Shown here piece after piece: positions 1-10,715 of a stretch of 62,500 nt of DNA. The position numbers and the translations under genes are program-made. This DNA comes from Cristatella mucedo (lineage: Eukaryota > Bryozoa > Phylactolaemata > Cristatellidae). The first letter of the stretch is position 1; each line of letters begins with the position of its first letter. The notes under the pieces were generated by a model. The model did not search any database. It was not told where the DNA came from and was given only the letters and a program-made list of their open reading frames with translations. The stretch lies in NCBI GenBank assembly GCA_009760855.2, contig WPIO01000008.1, positions 1,470,001-1,532,500 of the forward strand, given 5' to 3'.

Positions 1-223
1 TTCTTTTCAAAAACTGCTGCAATGTGAATGGAGGCAGTTTCGTGCTTCTATGGCGATGCGGTGCATTCATCATGCCTCTAAGGTGCATTCGTACGCGATA
101 CTGTTTTGCAATGATTTTTGTACGGCCGGTCGACGGCTGAGTGCCAACGTTCGTCGGGTGAAGAATTCGAAGGAAGTCACGCATCGCGTGGAAACGTCGC
201 GTGGCGAGCCCGGGCAGACTTAC

Positions 224-425
224 GAGCTGGCGTTAGCGTACGACTCGGTTACTCCTGCGAACCGGACGTTGGGGCACTGCACGAGGTAAGCGAAGCAGAA
301 TAAAAAGGACGTCGCCGTTAGGATGAGACACATCCGGACGATGGCCTTGCACTTCATATCGAAATGCTTCACCAAGTACGCTCCAAGGAGCGTGCCTCCT
401 CCTCCGGCCGGAATGGCTACGAAAC
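224..425 (-). CDS. SLCO/OATP exon 6 (TM8, TM9)
   Basis: The acceptor is TTGAAG then GTTTCG, with a poor pyrimidine tract. It is chosen because it restores phase 1 from exon 5 and avoids an upstream in-frame TGA. The exon encodes GFVAIPAGGGGTLLGAYL, VKHFDMKCKAIVRMC and the TM9 segment up to ESYANAS. The donor GTAAGT is at 223-218, phase 2, so the gene continues left of the window. Confidence 0.9.
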
Positions 426-3400
426 CTTCAACGCGCCGCCGCCGTCACCGCTGCCACTCAGCGAAGCCGGCACCTAAGCGAGCACTGGCGCAAAATTAAA
501 GTGACTAGCGAGAGATTGAGTTGTCTGAGGGCACAATAACAAATTCATTATTATTGTTAAAGCACAATCTGGGCATTCATGCAGATACTGACAAACAGCT
601 GCTTCTGCACTTCGATCCCACCCCTGCCTTCCAGCATGTACAACTCTCTTGAATCTCTTACAGCATGTATTTCTGACATTCGTAAATGGATGGCAGCAAA
701 CGATCTCAAATTGAATGCAGACAAAAATGACTCAGTAGTATTGGGCAAACGGGAGTTACTCGGAAAGCCTACCTCTCAAAATGATATTAGCCATCAACCA
801 CGCCTCAGCCATCCTGTCTCCTGTACCGTCTGCTCGAAATTTTGGCATTCAGTCTTAAGCGACCTTTCATTAGATCGGTGATTCTCAACCTTCCTAATGC
901 CGCGACCCTTTAAATACAGTTCCTCATGTTGTGACGACCCTCAACCATAAAATTGTTTTGTGCAAATGTGGAAATGCGTGTTTTTCGATGGTCTTAGGTG
1001 ACCACTGTGAAAGGATCGTTTGACCCCCAAAGGGGTCGCGAAAGTCGCGCGTGCGCGCGCGTCACAGCAGCACTCACCCACCAGCTGCGACGCCCACGAC
1101 GCCCGAACGCCGAACTGATACTCGACGAATTTCGGCGAGAACGTCGACACCCCGCTGAGCGTCAGGCCTACAAGAGCGGTGCCACTATCTTCCCTAGGCT
1201 GCCTAATCTTTAAAATGCAAATCCAATTTCCTTGCATGCAATTGGGATTGCGAAATTTCAATTGACATTTAATTTTAATTTGCCAAAAAAAATACAATTG
1301 CGAAATACATTGCGAACGACCCTCACCTTCCGTGCATCCGGCGAGGGACAGGAAGACGAACGTCGGGTTAGAAAAAAGCGCCCTCAAGGCTTTCGGAGCC
1401 TCGCCGAGGCTGCCGGTGAAGCCGGTCGACGCGCCCTCGCTGTCGCCGTACGCCTCGGACGCGTCGCGCGATGCGTCCGAGCACGAGCGGAGCGCTCGCG
1501 GGAAGCCGAACAGTATGGCCGACACGATGAGTCCGACGAGGCTGCTCAAGATGAAGCCGATCCACCAGGCGCCCACCCACGCTCGGCTCTCCGGCGTCAT
1601 GTCCCTGCGGAGGCCGCAGCCGCCGCAGCAGCAGCGTCAGCGGCTTCCGCTCAGCTGGAGCCGGTCTCGCCGCCGCCGCGCGCTTCCCGCCTCGGGCTCC
1701 GGCGGGCGGGCGGGCGAGCCATCGCTCGCGGGCGCTCGCTTACTCGCTGTCGCCGCCTTCCATCAGGAAGTCGGTGTAGACGTTGAGGAACGCCCCTCCG
1801 GCCAGGAAGCCCACCGCGGGGCCCACTATGGCCATCGCGTAGAAGATGCCTGCAAGGCGCGAGCTTCCGTCAGGCACCGCGCGGGCCCCTGCAGCCGCTG
1901 GCGGCGCCTGACGGACAGCGACCGGACAGCGGCGGCGCGCGCGAGCGCTCACGCGCCGCTGCCGTGCGCGGCTCTCAGCTCCCAGCTGCGCAATAGGGCG
2001 AGCGCACGCGAGAGTGCGCGGCCCGCCCTCGGTCGGCGCCGAGGGCCGACCTCTTTAGGGCGCCTCCTTAATAATTATGATTAAATAATAGTAATACTAA
2101 TACTGTACATTTGATATAGCGCTATCAGAAAATGTAATCTCTTTCTAGGCACTTCAAATTTCTTTCTGACGAATTATATTCCAAAGCTGACCTGAGCAGA
2201 CCTACGTTGCTACGTTTCTTCTGACTACGGAATGAACCTACGAAATATCACTGCATATTTAGACTGATTTTAGAGCTCGCTCATTCGCCTTGAAGTTCCA
2301 CTCCGTTAAAACCAAAAACATGGAAAAAGTCTCCCTTTTAATATTGATCGGCAAAGCCCTTCGAGAGCAAACTGCTGACCGGCTGCTGACCCTCAGATCT
2401 CGCGAACTTGCAGCAAATGTGAAGCGCCTAGTAAGAGATTGCGTTCTCCGAGGGCACTTTATCAATTGCATTGCTATTATTACTGCTATTAATCGCGCCT
2501 CTGAACCGAGAGATTTTCTGGTAAGTTTTCCGCTCGGGCGCCCGTCTTAATCCACCTCAGTCGCTGCGAGCAGGGTGTAAAGTGGTCGACGCAAAAGCTA
2601 GCCCGGATTCTTCAACGGATCAGCGGCGCTGGCGGCGGCGGCCGATGCGGAGGCTGGCGAGCAGTGCACGCACGCTCGCTCGCTCCGGCGCCGTCTGGTG
2701 GATAGCACTTACCCACCTACGTAGAGGGCGCTCGTTTCGGGCGTCAGGTTCTCGTCGAGGTACGTCACGCCGAGCGTGTACAGCGGACTGGCGCCCGAGC
2801 CGTGCAGCAGCTGGCCCGTGATGAACACGTACTTGTAGTTGGAGAGCAGACGCCCCTCGCACTTGCTCGGCGCGCTGTCGCGACCAGAGCTGCACAGCGC
2901 CACCGCCGCATCCGTGGACGCGTCGCCGTCGCCGCCGCCGGCGATGGTGCCGGCGGCGGCGGCGACGCGGCGGCGGTCGTACGGCGCGGCGGTGAACTGC
3001 GGCAGAGCGTAGAGGAGGGAGCCGAGGGCCATGAGGAGCGTGCCGACGCTCACCCACTTCATCTTCTTGCCGCGGCCGCCGACGTAGCTCACCGGAAGCA
3101 GACAGGCGAGCGACGCTATGTCGTAGCTGCTCGCCACGACGCCCGTGTCAGCGCTCTTCAGGTCGTAGCGACGCTCGATGGTGCTGATGGTCGCCAGCAC
3201 GAACCCGTTCACTATCATTCCCTGTCGCAATAGCCGGCAGTTGGCGTGAGGGGTGCGTGTCGGCGAGGCCCGCGACGAGCCGCCGCCGCCGCCGCAGGCG
3301 GCGGCAAGAGCGCGCGCGCGCGAGCACCTACCTGCACGACTCCCGCCATGGACAGCCAGAGCAGGGCGCACTTGGCGTTGGCGAATCGCTGGCAGCACTC

Positions 3401-3848
3401 GACTCGGCGGCCGCAGCAGCAGCTCCACGCGCAGGCGTCGTCGCGCGGCGGCGACGCCTGCGCGTGCGAGGCTTGCGGCGCCGGCCGCTGGCCAGTTTCG
3501 GCTCCTGAATGCTGCGGATGCGGTCCGTCGCCAGGCGCAGGCAGCAACGCCGCTGCTTCTCCGGCAGCGGCGGCGATCGCGGCCGCCGCCGAAACGGCCT
3601 CTGCCGTCGCCGGCGGCGACTGCCGAGCGGCTCCCGGCGGTGGTGGAGCCGGCGGCGCCGCCGAACTCGCCGCCGCCGCCGCCGTCGGAGGAGGAGGATC
3701 TCTCGCCGGCGCAGCGATCGCGGCGACTGCATCCGCCTCGCCCTCAGCACTGCCGGGTTTCTGGCACGTGAACCAGCAATCGCTACTCTCTTCCTGTTGC
3801 ACGTCTGCCGTCGCCAGAGGCGTCGCAACGCCGCCACCGCCAGGCAGG

Positions 3849-3916
<68 letters not shown>

Positions 3917-4081
3917 GAGCCAGGCGCTTTCGTCATCGGCCGACGAAGACCTCGCGGCCTCGCTCATCGGTACCTCATCTGGCTGCCGCTCGCCAGGTGG
4001 CGCGGTGATGAGAATCGTCGGAAACTCAGCGTCGGGCAAGACCGAAGCGAATGGCGGCGGCGGCGCCGAAGCGTCCGCCAT
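224..4081 (-). CDS. Organic anion transporter (SLCO/OATP family), 5' six exons, partial
   Basis: This is the first part of an SLCO/OATP plasma-membrane carrier, a family that moves large amphipathic anions without sodium. Six exons on the minus strand join in matching phase: 4081-3332, 3221-2717, 1849-1744, 1604-1327, 1167-1078 and 425-224, about 643 codons. Every intron is GT-AG. The N-terminus (about 240 residues) is long, cytoplasmic and Pro/Ala-rich. TM1 spans the first junction (residues LSMAGVVQ then GMIVNGFVLATIS). TM2 to TM4 are in exon 2. TM5 (IFYAMAIVGPAVGFLAGG) is in exon 3. The family signature region, read here as SRAWVGAWWIGFIL, and TM6 are in exon 4. TM7 to TM9, including AIPAGGGGTLLGAYLVKHF, are in exons 4 to 6. 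The Kazal-like extracellular loop and TM10 to TM12 should lie left of the window. The reading frame is open throughout. Orthology to a particular SLCO subtype cannot be decided. Confidence 0.93.
495..880 (+). mobile_element. LINE A fragments in SLCO intron 5
   Basis: Bases 495-560 match the LINE A 3' tail (gagattgagtt, ggcacaa, then TTA-rich). From about 560 to 860 the plus strand reads as a reverse transcriptase thumb fragment, with SLESLTACISDIRKWMAAND and then LKLNADK. Frames are broken. These are two separate relics, since the tail precedes the RT piece. Confidence 0.75.
1078..1167 (-). CDS. SLCO/OATP exon 5
   Basis: A 90-base exon runs from acceptor CTTGTAG then GC to donor GTGG then GTGAGT, phase 1 at both ends. 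It encodes LTLSGVSTFSPKFVEYQFGV and then RASWASQLV. This matches the stretch between TM7 and TM8 in OATPs (STFGPKFLESQF-like). Confidence 0.92.
1327..1604 (-). CDS. SLCO/OATP exon 4 (signature, TM6, TM7)
   Basis: The acceptor is CCGCAG then GGACATG and the donor is GAAG then GTGAGG. The exon has 278 bases. It encodes DMTPESRAWVGAWWIGFIL (the OATP signature region), TM6, a loop rich in Ser, Asp and Ala, and NPTFVFLSLAGCTE of TM7. In the usual family signature an Arg comes immediately before the Trp; here that place is Ala. Confidence 0.93.
1744..1849 (-). CDS. SLCO/OATP exon 3 (TM5)
   Basis: The acceptor is CTTGCAG then GC, and the donor is GA then GTAAGC. The exon has 106 bases, entering in phase 1 and leaving in phase 2. 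It encodes GIFYAMAIVGPAVGFLAGG followed by FLNVYTDFLMEGGDS, which is TM5 and the start of the following loop. Confidence 0.93.
2064..2180 (-). mobile_element. LINE A 3' end relic in SLCO intron 2
   Basis: An ATT-rich stretch is followed by tagcgctatcagaaaatgta and atctctttctaggcact. This is the minus-strand 3' terminus of LINE A, as in better copies at 26700 and 40735. Confidence 0.7.
2395..2495 (+). mobile_element. LINE A 3' end relic in SLCO intron 2
   Basis: The plus strand has gcaaatgtgaagcgcctag, agagattgcgttctccga and a short ATT-rich tail. This is the LINE A terminus in the opposite orientation to the relic at 2064-2180. Confidence 0.7.
2717..3221 (-). CDS. SLCO/OATP exon 2 (TM1 to TM4)
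   Basis: The acceptor is CGACAG then GGAATG, phase 0. The exon contains the family-typical STIERRYDLKSADTGVVASS, two membrane segments (SLACLLPVSYV and VSVGTLLMALGSLLYALPQF), an extracellular loop with two cysteines (LCSSGRD and KCEGRL), and TM4 with GQLLHGSGASPLYTLGVTYL. The donor is G then GTGGGT, phase 1. A nearby GTAAGT would break the phase, so the GTGGGT donor is preferred. Confidence 0.93.
3332..4081 (-). CDS. SLCO/OATP exon 1 (start codon, polyproline N-terminus, start of TM1)
   Basis: The ATG is at 4081-4079 and begins MADASAPPPPFASVL. The exon encodes 250 residues. A run of about 23 prolines near residues 56-78 is followed by Ala/Pro-rich sequence. The Cys-rich stretch CAWSCCCGRR comes before the first half of TM1. 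The donor is CAG then GTAGGT (3331-3326), phase 0. Most OATPs have a much shorter N-terminal tail, so an internal start is possible, but no strong reason for one is visible. Confidence 0.88.
3849..3915. repeat. (CGG)n trinucleotide repeat coding for polyproline
   Basis: About 22 uninterrupted CGG units on the plus strand, read as CCG on the coding strand, encode the proline run of the transporter's N-terminus. Pure GC triplets of this length are usually unstable in length. Confidence 0.97.
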
Positions 4082-4700
4082 CTGCCGCCGAGAGCGAGAA
4101 CGGAGCGCTCCTTTTCAAATCAGAGCACGATTTTCGCCTCGCGCCGCACCGTCGATCGCGGACCGACGGAGCGCAGCCGCCGACGGAGCGCAGCGGCCGC
4201 CGAATATAGTCCGCTCGCGAAGAAAAGCGGCATGATGGCGGTGCGAGCGTGCGTGAATTCTGCCTCCGCGGTGGGTGATCGCGACGCGTCTTCCCTTCCG
4301 CCGAAAGAGCGCGCCGCGCATCAATCGGCGGCGCAGCGGAAGTGGCGGCGCTCGAGAGATCGTGCGCGGATTGCGCTCGAAAAATAGGCGTTACGGTCTT
4401 CGCCGGTAGATCGCGGTAGTAGACGGCGTTCGTGGCACCTACCGTCCCGAGCCACATCGTAGCGGCAGCTCATATCCAGTGTACCTAGTCCGCGAGTTCA
4501 AGTTGACATCCGGTCTCTCCGAGATGTCGGAAAATGGAGGACCGGCGGACGAGTTCGCGGCGCTTCCGCTCGAGTGCGCGAGATCTCACAAGCCATAGCC
4601 GCTAGCGCGCGCGGCCCCTTCCTCGAATCGAAGGCGCGCACTTCCGGTACACTCCGGATACATTTTATCCCGTGGCCGTGAAATCTATGCAATCGGAAAG
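4082..4700 (-). promoter_or_regulatory. GC-rich presumed promoter/5' leader of the SLCO gene
   Basis: The sequence upstream of the transporter ATG is rich in G, C and CpG and falls to ordinary composition after about 4700. No clear TATA box was seen. The promoter role is inferred from position and base composition only. Confidence 0.45.
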
Positions 4701-5952
4701 AGTACTCATTTGAGCAGCACCCTTAGCTTCTCAACACTTTCCTTAAGTGAATTCACTTACCGCCCATTGCAGCCGGTGGAGTAAGGTGGTGACTAAAATT
4801 GGGAGTATAATAAGCGGGTGAAAACTAAGGTTCGCGAGCTGAGCTGCAACCTTCGCGGGCATATGGACTAGTTGTATTAAGAGTTCTCCATCCTCGGTTT
4901 GTTCCGGTACCGGCATTCGATGGCATCGCGTGCTGCAATTTTAATCCGAGAAGAAGCGAGAAAAACCCACTACAAATGCAACTTTACCCTTTGGTTCCGC
5001 GAGAAATAGTAGCTTCGACATGCTCTCTGCTGACGCGTGACACTTCTGAAGCCTGAAGCCACTATGCAGCGTGGGCATTCACCTTTTTTTCACCCGAACA
5101 CTTCCGGCAGACAGTATCAGCTAGTGCTTACAGTTGGTCCGGTCCATCGAAGGACTCACGTGATAGTGTGCCGGAGACTCACTCACTCCCGGCGACCATC
5201 TCCGAATTAGCGCGGCACGATACTGCTCGGATGGACCGCGCGAGCGCCGAATGCCGGCCGCATTCGCGTCTCATTACGCTCGGACGCACCGATGCCTCGG
5301 ACCCCCAAAAAACGACCGGACTCGTCCAATTGGTCCAGTCGTCGTTTACATTTTGCATCGCTGGACACTCACAGCACAATAAAGCAGTCGGCTTCGATTA
5401 GTTTGGCCAATGCCAGCATATTGCAATCGCAACTGTCTCGCGTTAATTACGTCATCCATTCGATGGCCACGCGACCGCGGTACTGATTAACCGTTGCTGC
5501 GTATCGCTCGTATGGATTTATCTCACCTGTCCGGATCTGCAGTTGCGGAGCGGTGGACGCTGCATCCGGTCGCGGACCGCAACGGCTGCGGCAGAACGGC
5601 GTCTGGCAGAATTTAATTGAAACGCGCGCGCATTCGGGTGGCACGCATTGCGCCGCGAGTAGGACCCAGTGCGTCGTTGGAGATTTACAGTCGCGGCGGC
5701 TTCAAGTCCTGCACGTCCAGCGCCTCGGTAATAGCAGTTGCGAGGCAGGCAACATGCAGAGCCTCGGGATCGGTAAGTGACCGGAGGTTGCGTCGGAGAT
5801 CGTTCCAAGATCCAGCCGAGAAATGCTCGCAACTCATTCGGTGGGCTGCCCTCGGTCGTTCTGCATAATGGCACAGTCTCCTATTCTCTACCGCGATTCG
5901 CAGATGACGCTTCCGACGTCTTTCCTAAAGCCTTTTCGCGCGCGCGAGAAAT
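4701..5952. other. No recognisable gene
   Basis: I see no exon, RNA gene or repeat with a match elsewhere in the window. The short open frames here have no recognisable motif. The composition is mixed, with several CpG-rich patches around 5200-5900. Confidence 0.5.
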
Positions 5953-6630
5953 GTGTTTCAAGTATTCTGTCCTTCATTGCACGTGATAGTTTGCTTGTAG
6001 CTGGTGCTGAAAAGTAACCAGCTGATGTAGGTAAATGTGAGGCACAGTAGAAGGACGATGCCACCATCTTTTCCTTGGATTGCCGCATGCAGTTCTTCCG
6101 ACAGCCCAACAGGCTTTGCACGGCATTCGGTGGTAGCTCGTGTCGGATCGCTGTTTAAGAGGCTGACAGAACAGAGCAAAGTGGTAGAACAGGCTGACAC
6201 ACGGGCAGATAGTGAGAGGGGTCGCACGGTTAGTGTCACGTGACCAACAAGTAAAATAATCGGCTCGAGTTAGCAACAACCTAAAGGCTATGCCCGTTGG
6301 CTCTTTGCCCAGTAGCTGGTGCTTTCGATGAGAGTGCTACGAAACGAAACGTAACGCTGTGGTAGCTCACGCTATTCATTCCTAGGCGCCAGAATGTCAG
6401 CTGTGAATAGTGGAATGGACCAATGCGAAAAGGCTGGTATTTACCTAAATATCTCTTTCAGTGTCTCACCTCTCCTCTCCGTCCTGAAAGTCGATAGGTG
6501 TTACCCATTAAAATAGCCTCAAATCTATATCTAAATCGTCCTATCTAAAAGGACTGCCAATACCATTTTTCTGTCTACTTTGAAGGAACCAGTGCCCAGG
6601 TGTAAGATTTCCGTTTCCCACCCCTGCTTC
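5953..6630 (+). repeat. Repeat C2, copy 1
   Basis: The repeat starts at tttcaagtattctgtcctt, the same start as at 21942. It shares ggctttgcacggcattcggt, ggtagctcgtgtcggatcg and the cctaggcgccagaatgtc-like stretch with 21942-22640. It has no believable open frame. The class is unknown. Confidence 0.75.
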
Positions 6631-6965
6631 ATTTTCGCATAGTTGCTGTCACTGACACTACAAGCCGTATCTCTTGATTATCCGAATCTTACTGTACTTA
6701 CTCGATTTCGAGCACACTTTAAGCATAGCACATTCCACCTGCCTTGCTAGTAAAAATCAACCACTCAGTAATTGTGCAATCAAGGACCACTGGTCAGAGC
6801 GATGACATACAGCCATCCCAAAGTTAGATCAACGAAATCAATAGCTTCATGTAATTGACCTCCTTCTGCCACTTCACAAAGCAGAAAAGGCACAATGATC
6901 AAGTTCGTTTTACGCAGGAGAATTTTCCATAACGCGCTGGAAGCATCATCAGCTGTCAGATGGCT
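6631..6965. other. Unassigned sequence unique to this copy of a duplicated block
   Basis: The related block at 22.6 kb has only about 40 bases between repeat C2 and the LINE B relic, whereas here there are about 330. It is either an insertion here or a deletion there. No motif was recognised. Confidence 0.4.
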
Positions 6966-7560
6966 TTGGCTAGCCAACAAGCTTCGTCAGACACATTAAC
7001 AAAAACCTAGGAAACATAGCTGAGTCATGCGATCTGTTAAGGTGGTTAGTAGCATGTAAGTAGCAGCTCAGGACGACTGAAAAGGATGGCCCGTGGTCGG
7101 CAGAAGGAGAGTAGACGTCGTTACGTTAGATTTGTGTGGAAGTAGGTTCCACACTCTCGGACCGGCAGAGCATAGGCTTCTTTCATAAGCGGTCTTCAAA
7201 TGAACAAATTGTCCATCTAATTTTGTGTGCACAGAGTACTTGAAGGCACGAGGCGGCTGAACCTAGTGTACCAGTTAAGCCGGGTATGAAGGATTCGAAC
7301 AGTGATTGACCAAGGCACGGTTGGCCATAAGATTTAGCATAACAACTTTAGTCTGTTTCCCTTGATTAACAGACAGCCATCCAACTCTTTCAGCATAGGA
7401 GATGCATGGTTAAGCCTGTGAGATATGTAAGCAAGTCTTGCAGCGATCTTCATTGCCAGCTGCTGTGGCCTAACGGTTTTTCCTAAGGTAGCCCAGCCCA
7501 AATGGAAGTGCAATAATCGAGCTTCAGTCGAAGACGATGCTTGAAGACGTCGGCAGCGGT
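6966..7560 (-). mobile_element. LINE B 3' region relic
   Basis: The block begins with ggctttggctagccaacaag and continues through gcagctcaggacgactgaaa. It aligns in order with the minus-strand LINE B at 30690-31215 and with 22660-23310. All frames are broken. Confidence 0.72.
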
Positions 7561-7589
7561 TGAAGACGACACTTGAAGTCCGAACACAA

Positions 7590-7870
7590 CGTGATTGCGG
7601 CAAAACAGCATCGCACCTATTTATGACAGCATTTAGTGGGTCCCTGCGATTCGTTCTTTATGTGCTTATACTTGCTGACACTGTTGCATGCTGCAAATTA
7701 CAGCACTTGCATGGTGACCCTTTGCAAGTCACCCTAACCAAGTTATTCACGTTTTTAATTGAGCGTGCGACTACCAACAATTCCAAGATGCTTCCTTTTT
7801 AGAAAATGTGACGTGCCTAGAAAGAAATTAGTTCTCTCAGACGTACAGAATAGTATAATTCCATGTATTC
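7590..7870 (+). mobile_element. LINE A 3' end relic
   Basis: The plus strand has gacagcatttagtgggtcc, cttgctgacactgttgcatg and a terminal gcctagaaagaaattagttc, the order of the LINE A 3' untranslated end. The sequence ends in A/T-rich DNA. Confidence 0.75.
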
Positions 7871-8019
7871 TGGACTCTGTACTTGTGCCTATATAAACGT
7901 ACACCAGTAAAACCGGTACACCGGTACGTACGATGCATTTAAAATCGCCCGAAAACAAGCACGACGAGCACTTTGATATGATAGCCCTATCGGGAAACGT
8001 AGGAGTGGCTTTTAAGGGT

Positions 8020-8110
8020 CTTAATGATATTATTAGTAAGAATAATACGTTTTTTATAGCGTGATCAGAGAAAAATACCTTTTTAGGCATTTCACGTGTT
8101 CTGAAAAGGA
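8020..8110 (-). mobile_element. Degenerate LINE A tail
   Basis: An ATT-rich run is followed by tagcgtgatcagagaaaaat and ctttttaggcattt, a weak minus-strand match to the LINE A terminus. From here to about 8560 nothing else is visible except short CATTCTTCG-like repeats at 8235-8280. Confidence 0.5.
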
Positions 8111-8566
8111 AGCATCGTCAATTGGTCTCAGCGCCATGGTAAGGTGATAGCACTTCCCAAGCGGAATGATCGTCCAGGTTTTTAAATTCCGCGTCAGGCA
8201 ATGCCGTGTTGCCTGTTGCAAGCTGCACGCAGGAGGCATTCTTCGCATTCCTCGCATTCTTTCTTCGCATTCTTCCCATGTGCACCGAAAGCTGCCTAGG
8301 CTTGGAGGGCGTCATAGAAACCTGTGTGCGATGTAAGCACATGCAAGCTGGGCAAGCTGCATCTCACTCAAGGTGCATCCTCCGACAAGCCTCTGCCCCC
8401 AGTGTTTTCATGAGGGGTCGGGCGAAGCACAAATGCTAACTGGAGCCGTCCCACCGATTAAACATGTACTAGTTCACCTTTAACTGACTTCTCTGGTAGA
8501 CTTGTTCTGCTGCGATTGCCCACCAGTAGAACGATCGGGAACTGCTGCTGGCTAATTTTGATGGCC

Positions 8567-8775
8567 TTACGTTAGAGTATTTTCAGCTGTCAGTCGTTTG
8601 ACGTCGATCCTACAGAGCCGACTTGAAAATGCTCGTGTTTCTTCGTTCAGATCCCTAACAGATTTCAAATATTTTGTGAAGTAAAGACCACCATGACCTT
8701 CTCCAAGCAGAAGAAAATCTGCGATCTGATTGGAGACCTTGGTCTTAACACTTCTAGTGTTGAGCATCCGAACTC
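8567..8775 (-). mobile_element. LINE endonuclease N-terminal fragment
   Basis: The minus strand reads MLNTRSVKTKVSNQIADFLL. This is the LNxRSxKNKV-type start seen in apurinic endonuclease domains of L2/CR1-like LINEs and again at 53656 in this window. The fragment is isolated. Confidence 0.6.
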
Positions 8776-8989
8776 TTGGCTCACGGAGAGAAACTTAGTT
8801 GATTACAGCGTGAAAGTTTAAGATCATATGGTTCAAACTAAGTTAAAATGAATTTACTTTGAAGTCACGTAAAGATGACCGTCCGAAGGAGTTCAGAAAT
8901 TATTTGATGTTCTTAATTTTTGGCTGTATCACAAATCGCTCTCGCAGAAGAAGGAGAAGAAGAAGGAGAAGGAGAAAGAATAATTCAAT

Positions 8990-9234
8990 TAGAAGCTACC
9001 ACGTCTATTCAGGTTGCAATATACCTGCAAACAAAATGCAAATAAGACGACGAATGCATGTTTTATCTTCGAGAAAACGGTAGTATGCAGTGCTGATCAC
9101 AACTGCTGCCAGCTCTAAGCAATAGGGATGCATTCAGGCTGCATCTCACAGCTTCAAGGCATAATCTTAACTGACAACCAGCCCACCACCGACATTGATA
9201 TACAGCAGCCGACAGAGATGTGTCTTGCACGAGA
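8990..9234. repeat. Direct repeat R1: copy of the lectin gene's 3' flank
   Basis: About 245 bases are nearly identical to 12283-12526, including gctaccacgtctattcaggt and agtgctgatcacaactgctg, which lies directly behind the stop codon of the tectonin lectin gene. Here no lectin coding sequence follows. Instead the rDNA-containing unit begins. Confidence 0.9.
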
Positions 9235-10339
9235 TCAATACGGCCTCTGCAGGATCCCCTCTAAATGGCCGCAGCCTTCGTGCATGCTTGGAGTACCGCA
9301 TTAAGGTATTAGGGTCAGCTACCTTTGACCGTAGGAGAAAAAGTTGAAATCCGTTACCTGGCGCAATTAAAAGGCGTTGTCGCCTTTGGAATAAACCCGC
9401 CCGATAGCAGTGCAACTCGTGAAAACTATGACAACATCGCTTGCAGCATCTAATGGGCCACACCGAACTGCCCTCTTCCAAGAATTCAGCTTAATTTCAC
9501 CTAAGCATCGGAACCTTACTTACGACCGCTATTAGCGGCCAGTCAGAGTGCGGCCACTCTGCTATTGCTTTGCTTAATTGTCTGCCGCACATTTAAGCCT
9601 CCGCCCTACATTCAGCTATCCGTGTGGAATTCGGACGCGAATTGGCGGAACGTAGCTGACGTGTTCCACTAAGCCATTACCTTTGCCCTAAAGCCCAGAG
9701 ATTCTCACTGAGCTCACATCCATTTGTACGACGATACCATGGGATTCGCCATTTAGCCCGACGTCCCGGAAGAGGGACGTTTGTGAAAAGCCATTGAAAT
9801 CATTCGGCGATTGAGCCTTCATTTCGTATGCACCGAAATTATGCAAATCTCTTTCGGCTTCTTTCACCGCCAGCCTTGATGTAGCATCCGCCGTTCAAGT
9901 CTCATTTGAATATGCACAGCCCTACACGCTTTGCCGTCTTTCAAACGAAATTTTTTCGTTCGTTCCTGTACGCTTTGCATGCTTATCTGAAGCGCGATTC
10001 AGCGCATATTAACTAACTATCGATCCCAATAACCAGCGACCCCGAGTGCATTCGTGTTCGCTTGTCCGGAAAGTTTTATTAATGGTACGTGTTCGCTTTC
10101 ACTCGTTAGCCTGAGTACTGTGCTTTTCATAAACTCTCAGCATTTGGCTCTCGTAGAATGACTCGTGCATACAACAAATGAGTACCAATTTGGTTCTCTT
10201 AGGACGCCAAGCACGCCTTGCATGCAATGCCCATGAACTGACAACTCAATCGAGGCGTATACCTTTTAGTTCTTAGCGTTGAGGTAGGAACCACCGAGCG
10301 ACCACAGATTTAACGGATTCAAAGGAAAATTCACGTGGA

Positions 10340-10520
10340 CGGAACAAATGCCTTGAGGAAGAGGTGGGTTTGTAGCTTCTTTTTGAAATGTCGACAAGTT
10401 AGGCAATGTAATGTGAGTCGGGGCGAGTTGCCGGCTTTGGGAGCAAACGAGCTTAAGGTGCAGTCTTCACACGATTCGAGGTTGGTTTTAGGTACAGCTC
10501 TTTGACATGCGTCGGAAAAG
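10340..10520 (-). mobile_element. LINE 3' fragment present only in copy 1 of unit U
   Basis: The stretch has gtttgtagcttctttttgaa, ggctttgggagcaaacgagc and later LINE A-like words in minus orientation. It lies within the roughly 390 bases that copy 2 lacks at about 29248. Confidence 0.55.
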
Positions 10521-10529
10521 TGGTGTTAC

Positions 10530-10715
10530 GATGCCTCACTTGGTGGGTAATTCAAACAGGTAAGGTGCTCGCTCTTCATGGCACGGGTCGTGGGTTGGAA
10601 TCCTCCTGAAGTGGGCGATCCTGTATTGACCACCAGTAGCGGCGGCGATAGCCGTCAACGCTTTCTGCCGCTATGTAAATGAGGCTAATAAATCAGATAA
10701 CTTTTCTAGGTCTCG
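10530..10715 (+). mobile_element. tRNA-headed SINE (family S2)
   Basis: A box-A-like aggtaaggtgctcg is followed by a box-B-like ggttggaatcc about 40 bases later, the internal promoter layout of a tRNA-derived SINE. The body continues with ggcgatagccgtcaacgc and ends at aggctaataaatcagat. It matches 29255-29440 and, more distantly, 25375-25535 and 51375-51545. Confidence 0.72.

Noticed and set aside
3215-4235. Long open frames on several strands around the SLCO first exon (for example 3246-4235 plus, Gly/Ala-rich)
   Set aside because: They are opposite-strand shadows of a GC-rich coding exon. Only the minus-strand frame connects through matching splice sites to recognisable OATP exons.
5958-6239. 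Minus-strand frame of 93 codons with relatives at 21943-22224 and 37101-37283
   Set aside because: The similarity is that of repeat C2 as DNA. Stops and frameshifts differ, and the adjacent non-frame sequence is equally conserved.
8990-9234. R1 and R2 as long terminal repeats of an LTR retrotransposon with unit U inside
   Set aside because: There is no TG...CA border, primer-binding site, polypurine tract or gag-pol sequence between them, and unit U occurs elsewhere without R.
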